From the NCBI GenBank assembly GCA_945291235.1, contig CALYQY010000076.1, positions 1 through 11,470 on the forward strand: DNA of 11,470 bases, given 5' to 3'. The DNA is from an uncultured Gilliamella sp. GTDB taxonomy: Bacteria > Pseudomonadota > Gammaproteobacteria > Enterobacterales > Enterobacteriaceae. The notes beneath the pieces are model-generated. The model was not told the DNA's origin and searched no databases. It saw nothing but the letters and a program-made list of their open reading frames with translations. The first letter of the stretch is position 1; each line of letters begins with the position of its first letter. Positions 7,113 to 11,470 of this stretch are shown here, one piece after another. The position numbers and the translations under genes are program-made.

Positions 7113-7130
7113 TTACCGACCAATTACCGA
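7113..7130. promoter_or_regulatory. Tandem TTACCGA repeat upstream of the AEC transporter
   Basis: TTACCGAccaaTTACCGA gives two identical heptamers 11 bp apart, one helical turn, 43-60 nt before the transporter ATG. A partial complement, TCGGT, stands at 7082-7086, so the first copy could instead form a stem. Either a regulator site or leader structure; the protein is unknown. Confidence 0.3.
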
Positions 7131-7172
7131 ATATGTATTTTAAGTAATATTATTTTAGGAGTTTTAAAAAAA

Positions 7173-8156
7173 ATGAATCTAATTTGGTCTGCAGTAGGGC
7201 AAGTTGTTAGTTCTTGTCTTCCGGTGTTTTTATTAATTTTTCTTGGTTGGTTATGTGTTCATCAGAATATTTTTACCAAAGACTCCAAGAAGCTATTATC
7301 CGGTTTAGTGTCAAACTTTGTATTTCCGGCATTGCTTTTTGTGCATACATCACATGCTAAGCCGTCTGAAATATTCAACGGTATTTGGATGATTGCATTT
7401 TTCTGTACAATGTCATTTTTATGGATAATTTGTTTTTTAACCAATAAATACATTTTACATAAAGATTTAAAATCAACAGCGATGAACGCGATGTTATGTT
7501 GTTTCCCGAATATGGGGGGAATGGGCGTACCATTTTTAACATTGATGTTAGGTGCATCGTCAACCATTTCAGTCGCTGTAGCGAATTTTGTGGTGGCGTT
7601 ATCATTGATACCAATGACGATTTTCTTATTGGAATTGTGTGATACGAAAATATCTGGCGGAAAAGTAACGGGCAACATGGTATTTAGCGCAGTGAAAAAC
7701 TCGTTAATGAAACCAATGTTTTTAGCGGTCATTCTGGGCTTAATTGTCAGTGTTACAGATGGAACAAAATGGTTACCACATTTTGTCTTTAATACCTTTG
7801 ATATCATGTCGAATGCTTGTAACTTTATTTCGTTAATTGCCGTTGGGGTAGGTATCTATGGTGTTAAATTGAATTTTTCAAAGCCGTTGATTATCAATGT
7901 GATTTTAAAAAGCTTCTTTACACCAGTAGTAGCTTTAATTGCGGTAAACCTTTTTGGTATTACGGGTATGGAGGCGGAAGAGTTAGTATTCTTGTTAGCT
8001 ATGCCAACAGCATCAACAGCCGTTATTTTGGCTTATAATTGGAATGTTGAGCAAGAACAAGCATCAAGTATCTTTTTTGCTTCAACAATTTTATCCATAT
8101 TTATTTTACCAACGTTGCTTTTAATTATGCATTTTACGGTACCGGGTGTGCAATAA
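7173..8156 (+). CDS. AEC-family transporter (auxin efflux carrier / malate-malonate permease type)
   Basis: This is a 327-residue integral membrane protein with about ten predicted helices: roughly 11-29, 42-59, 70-89, 103-123, 131-153, 181-195, 213-234, 241-262, 268-288 and 299-320. The conserved FPNMGGMGVPF (111-121) and the broken-helix-like AMPTASTAVILAYNWN (276-291) are typical of the AEC (auxin efflux carrier) family, which includes bacterial MdcF, MleP and YfdV-like permeases. Family members move small organic acids or related anions; the substrate here cannot be read from sequence. Length is usual for the family (310-330). The start ATG follows AGGAG by 11 nt, slightly long. It is transcribed alone: divergent from umuD, convergent to cmoB, and closed by a strong terminator. 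An FNR-like site upstream suggests anaerobic control. Confidence 0.85.
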   Translation: MNLIWSAVGQVVSSCLPVFLLIFLGWLCVHQNIFTKDSKKLLSGLVSNFVFPALLFVHTSHAKPSEIFNGIWMIAFFCTMSFLWIICFLTNKYILHKDLKSTAMNAMLCCFPNMGGMGVPFLTLMLGASSTISVAVANFVVALSLIPMTIFLLELCDTKISGGKVTGNMVFSAVKNSLMKPMFLAVILGLIVSVTDGTKWLPHFVFNTFDIMSNACNFISLIAVGVGIYGVKLNFSKPLIINVILKSFFTPVVALIAVNLFGITGMEAEELVFLLAMPTASTAVILAYNWNVEQEQASSIFFASTILSIFILPTLLLIMHFTVPGVQ

Positions 8157-8184
8157 ACAATTTGTTTAAGCGAAAAATAGGTAT

Positions 8185-8213
8185 AAAAAAACGGGCATTA
8201 AGCCCGTTTTTTT
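8185..8213. terminator. Bidirectional Rho-independent terminator between the AEC gene and cmoB
   Basis: AAAAAAACGGGC (8185-8196) pairs perfectly with GCCCGTTTTTTT (8202-8213) around a 5-nt ATTAA loop. The GC core is followed by seven T residues on both strands, so the hairpin can end both the + strand transporter transcript and the - strand cmoAB transcript (the cmoB stop is 116 nt away). Confidence 0.92.
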
Positions 8214-8328
8214 GTTTATTACTTGTTGTTTTTTTATCTTGGCGGTGTTTGCTTTAACATAAGATAAAACAGTATGTTGATAGAATTGTTTATTACAATT
8301 TAAATAAATTTATCGCTAATGTAAAAAG

Positions 8329-9297
8329 CTATTTTTGTGCAATAAATACCGCTCGCATTGGGGCAGGATAACCCTCAATGGTTTTACTTAGATCATTTGG
8401 ATCAAGAAAATCAGCAAGTGAATCAGACGTCATCCAATCGGTTTTACGTTGTTCTTCTAAACTAGTTTGTGAAATATCCACCATTCTGACATCTTTAAAA
8501 CCGCATTTTTGCAGCCAATTTATCATGGTAGGTACTGATGGAATAAAGTAAACATTGCGCATTTGTGCATAACGTTCACCTGGCATAAGCGCTTGATGTA
8601 AGTCACCTTCAATAACGAGTGTTTCTAATATTAATTGTCCACCATCAACAAGCTGATCTTTTAATTGGTAAAGATGATCAAGAGGTGAACGGCGATGGTA
8701 TAAAACACCCATCGAAAATACCGTATCAAAAGCATTGAGCTTTGGTAGCTCTTCAATACCAAGTGGTAATAAATGTGCTCGTTTATCATCACCTAATAAT
8801 TTTCTGACGGCTTCAAATTGACATAAATAAAGAGCCATAGGATCGATGCCTACTGCAAGTTTAGCCCCAGCGCCAATCATTCGCCATAAGTGATACCCAC
8901 TATTACAACCAACATCTAAAACAAGTTTACCTTCTAAATTGTCAATATGATGAATAAGACGTTCCCATTTCCAATCAGAACGCCATTCAGTATCGATATC
9001 TATATCATAAAAATGAAATGGTCCTTTGCGCCAAGGCATCATGTTTTTTAATAGCTGAGTAATACGTTGCTGTTCCCCAGTTGAAAGAGGAGTTTGCGTT
9101 TTTACACTGACACTATGCAATAAATCTATATGATAGGGCGTTATAACAGGTAAGTGTTTAATACTATTTAGCCATTGTGTAAAACGGCTATCTAAGTTTT
9201 GTTTTTGCCAATTGGCTAATTGTGCCGGTAAGACTTCAAGCCAGCTACTGAGCCTATTTTTTGCGATAATCTGGTAAAAATCACCAAAATCGATCAT
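8329..9297 (-). CDS. cmoB: CmoB, tRNA U34 carboxymethyltransferase
   Basis: The 322-residue protein is collinear with E. coli CmoB (323). It uses carboxy-S-adenosyl-methionine made by CmoA to convert 5-hydroxyuridine at tRNA position 34 to 5-carboxymethoxyuridine (cmo5U), which widens wobble decoding. The methyltransferase fold starts with the motif [16 protein letters not shown] (125-140). The second loop is AVGIDP (148-153), and [12 protein letters not shown] is at 195-206. Residues known to hold carboxy-SAM in the E. coli enzyme are present at the same numbers: K91, W105, K110, G130, M196, Y200 and R315. E. coli has GCGSG where this protein has GCNSG (N132), a minor change. The start ATG has AAGGA 9 nt upstream. 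It lies 66 nt downstream of cmoA on the same strand and shares a terminator with the convergent transporter. Confidence 0.96.
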   Translation of the reverse strand: MIDFGDFYQIIAKNRLSSWLEVLPAQLANWQKQNLDSRFTQWLNSIKHLPVITPYHIDLLHSVSVKTQTPLSTGEQQRITQLLKNMMPWRKGPFHFYDIDIDTEWRSDWKWERLIHHIDNLEGKLVLDVGCNSGYHLWRMIGAGAKLAVGIDPMALYLCQFEAVRKLLGDDKRAHLLPLGIEELPKLNAFDTVFSMGVLYHRRSPLDHLYQLKDQLVDGGQLILETLVIEGDLHQALMPGERYAQMRNVYFIPSVPTMINWLQKCGFKDVRMVDISQTSLEEQRKTDWMTSDSLADFLDPNDLSKTIEGYPAPMRAVFIAQK

Positions 9298-9363
9298 TCT
9301 TTTGTGTCCTTATAAATTTGATTTTTGACTGATATATGGATTGTTAACTATCCTAAATAACGG

Positions 9364-10173
<810 letters not shown>

Positions 10174-10175
10174 TT

Positions 10176-11318
10176 ATGAATTTTGTTATTCTTTTTATAA
10201 GTTTGATGAGTATTTTAGTCATTATTTACTTAGGTAAACGGTGGTTATTTTGGCTAGATTTTCATTTAAATGGTTATTTGAAATTGGCTTATTGGTTAGC
10301 ATTAGCAACCATAGCTACCACATTTATCCTGTCAAAAGTATTGAATGATTTTCCGTCCTTTTTTGGCATATTATTCAGTTTAACTATCTGTTTTGTTTAT
10401 GCGACATTGCTTTTTGACTTTATTCACTTAATAAGTAGAAAAAGATTTAAACCCGATTTTTGGGTGAGTTATGTTTATGTCGGTTGCGTAATTGTACTGT
10501 TTATATTTGGTCATCAAATGGCGACTAATTCTAAAATAGTAAATTATCAAGTTACGATTAATAAACAGGCTAATGTTGATCATTTACGTATTGTTCAATT
10601 AAGTGATATTCATCTTAATGGGTTAACCCAGCGTAAATTTATCAAGCAAATGGTGGACGAAGTTAACAAACTTAATGCCGATCTTATCGTTATCACGGGT
10701 GATACGCTAGATAAACAATTAAAATCATTTACAGAAACTGACTTTAATAAACAATTTTCACAATTGAAATCGAAATATGGTACCTATATTATTTTTGGTA
10801 ATCATGAATATCTAGCCATTAATAAAGAACATCCTCATGGCGAGGATATTGTTGATGCGTTTAAAGCTGCTAATATGCGCGTTTTACGAGATGATATTGT
10901 GTACCTTAGTGATTTGAATATCACGTTAATTGGTCGAGAAGATTTTTCATCGAGTAAGTATGATTTAAAACGAGCGGAACTTGCTGATTTAATGATGTTT
11001 GCTGATACGTCTACACCCATCATTTTATTAGATCATCAACCCAAAAATCTTGATGAAACAGCTAACGCCGGGGTTGATTTAATGATTTCAGGACACACGC
11101 ATGGTGGGCAACTTTTTCCAATCAATCTTTTGTTATCTGTTATTTATAAAAATGCTGATGGGATATATCATGATTCAGAAAAACAGTTTACCAGTATTGT
11201 AAGTAGCGGTTATGGCTTTGGAAGTATCCCTTTACGCTTAATGACACGTTCAGAAATTGTTGTCATTGATGTGACGTTTGATAATAACAAAGAACAATCA
11301 AATCATTCTTTAGAATAG
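10176..11318 (+). CDS. Membrane-anchored metallophosphoesterase
   Basis: This 380-residue protein has four predicted membrane helices at about 2-20, 36-54, 61-84 and 97-115, followed by a calcineurin-like metallophosphoesterase domain (about 136-366). The metal-binding signature is complete: DIH (D144, H146), GDTLD (D176), GNHE (N209-H210), H287 in LLDHQP, and GHTHGGQ (H307, H309). The layout resembles the YkuE/YaeI-like group of membrane-associated phosphoesterases, some of which act on lipid-linked phosphates (for example UDP-diacylglucosamine-type substrates); the exact substrate is unknown. The start ATG at 10176 has only a weak GAAG 4 nt upstream, but gives a sensible first helix. It is divergent from cmoA, and the stop is 10 nt before the rnd start, so it is probably co-transcribed with rnd. 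The catalytic domain should face whichever side follows an even number of helices, probably the cytoplasm given K/R-rich loops at 21-22 and 88-92. Confidence 0.86.
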   Translation: MNFVILFISLMSILVIIYLGKRWLFWLDFHLNGYLKLAYWLALATIATTFILSKVLNDFPSFFGILFSLTICFVYATLLFDFIHLISRKRFKPDFWVSYVYVGCVIVLFIFGHQMATNSKIVNYQVTINKQANVDHLRIVQLSDIHLNGLTQRKFIKQMVDEVNKLNADLIVITGDTLDKQLKSFTETDFNKQFSQLKSKYGTYIIFGNHEYLAINKEHPHGEDIVDAFKAANMRVLRDDIVYLSDLNITLIGREDFSSSKYDLKRAELADLMMFADTSTPIILLDHQPKNLDETANAGVDLMISGHTHGGQLFPINLLLSVIYKNADGIYHDSEKQFTSIVSSGYGFGSIPLRLMTRSEIVVIDVTFDNNKEQSNHSLE

Positions 11319-11328
11319 GTAATTAATA

Positions 11329-11470
11329 TTGACTTATCAATTTATTATAAATAATGAACAACTCGCTGATTATTGTTCAAAAATCAAAAATAGTGCAGCT
11401 ATTGCATTGGATACTGAATTTGTTCGAACTCGAACTTTTTATCCTCATTTAGGCTTACTTCAGGTATTTA
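11329..11470 (+). CDS. rnd: RNase D, N-terminal 47 codons (3' end outside window)
   Basis: From the TTG at 11329 an open frame runs to the right edge and reads like the N-terminus of RNase D: LTYQFIINNEQLADYC, then ALDTEFVRTRTFYPHLGLLQ. LDTEF (27-31) is the first exonuclease motif of the DEDD family, with metal-binding D28 and E30. RNase D trims tRNA and other stable-RNA precursors at the 3' end. There is no ATG in frame nearby, and the TTG aligns with the family start; E. coli rnd is also known to start with UUG. A weak TAGG lies about 9 nt upstream, overlapping the stop of the phosphoesterase gene. Only the first eighth or so of the protein is visible. Confidence 0.92.
   Translation, partial: MTYQFIINNEQLADYCSKIKNSAAIALDTEFVRTRTFYPHLGLLQVF

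Larger units (their letters stand above)
6279..7172. other. Long AT-rich divergent spacer between umuD and the AEC transporter
   Basis: About 890 bases with no credible gene. Frames on the - strand (to 6437 and 6211-6453) run through the umuDC promoter, start without Shine-Dalgarno and encode residue strings dominated by F, I and L; I reject them. The right part contains the regulatory signals of the transporter: an FNR-like palindrome (6798-6811), a TATAAT (6887-6892), a dyad AAAACTGAA/TTCAGTTTT (7006-7014, 7054-7062), and a tandem TTACCGA repeat (7113-7130). T runs at 6826-6840 are not preceded by a stem that I can see. Confidence 0.55.

Overview
The window is AT-rich chromosomal DNA from a gammaproteobacterium. 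CmoA, CmoB, RbbA, YhhJ, UmuD, UmuC and the start of RNase D all read like close relatives of the Escherichia coli proteins, but base composition and gene order differ from E. coli. My best guess is an insect-gut Orbaceae member (Gilliamella, Orbus or Frischella type). That is inferred from composition and recalled protein similarity, not from a database search.

Layout. (1) 1-2172, + strand: the 3' end of rbbA (ribosome-associated ABC ATPase/permease, cut by the left edge) followed 2 nt later by yhhJ (ABC-2 permease), closed by a strong 15-bp hairpin terminator. (2) 2248-7172: a gene-poor stretch of nearly 5 kb with only three genes, all on the - strand: an AraC-type regulator and the SOS mutagenesis operon umuD-umuC. 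Each of the three long spacers (about 0.68, 0.72 and 1.0 kb) holds inverted repeats but no convincing gene. umuDC has a near-consensus LexA box over its promoter, a TTG start for umuD and a 4-nt ATGA overlap between the two genes. (3) 7173-8213, + strand: an AEC-family (auxin efflux carrier/malate-malonate permease type) transporter with a long leader. A perfect FNR-consensus palindrome lies about 370 bp upstream, and a bidirectional terminator follows and is shared with the convergent cmoAB pair. (4) 8329-10095, - strand: cmoA then cmoB, which make the cmo5U wobble-position modification of tRNA. (5) 10176-11470, + strand: a four-helix membrane-anchored metallophosphoesterase, then after 10 nt the first 47 codons of rnd (RNase D), which start at TTG as in E. 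coli and run off the right edge.

Functional themes: tRNA modification and processing (cmoA, cmoB, rnd), ribosome/ABC export (rbbA-yhhJ), DNA-damage tolerance (umuDC), and probably oxygen-dependent organic-acid or related transport (AEC gene). I found no tRNA, rRNA, CRISPR array, transposase or phage gene. No clearly new multi-gene system is visible. The least explained parts are the structured gene-free spacers, chiefly the nested inverted repeat at 3921-4036, the dyad cluster at 2722-2806 and the long leader of the transporter.
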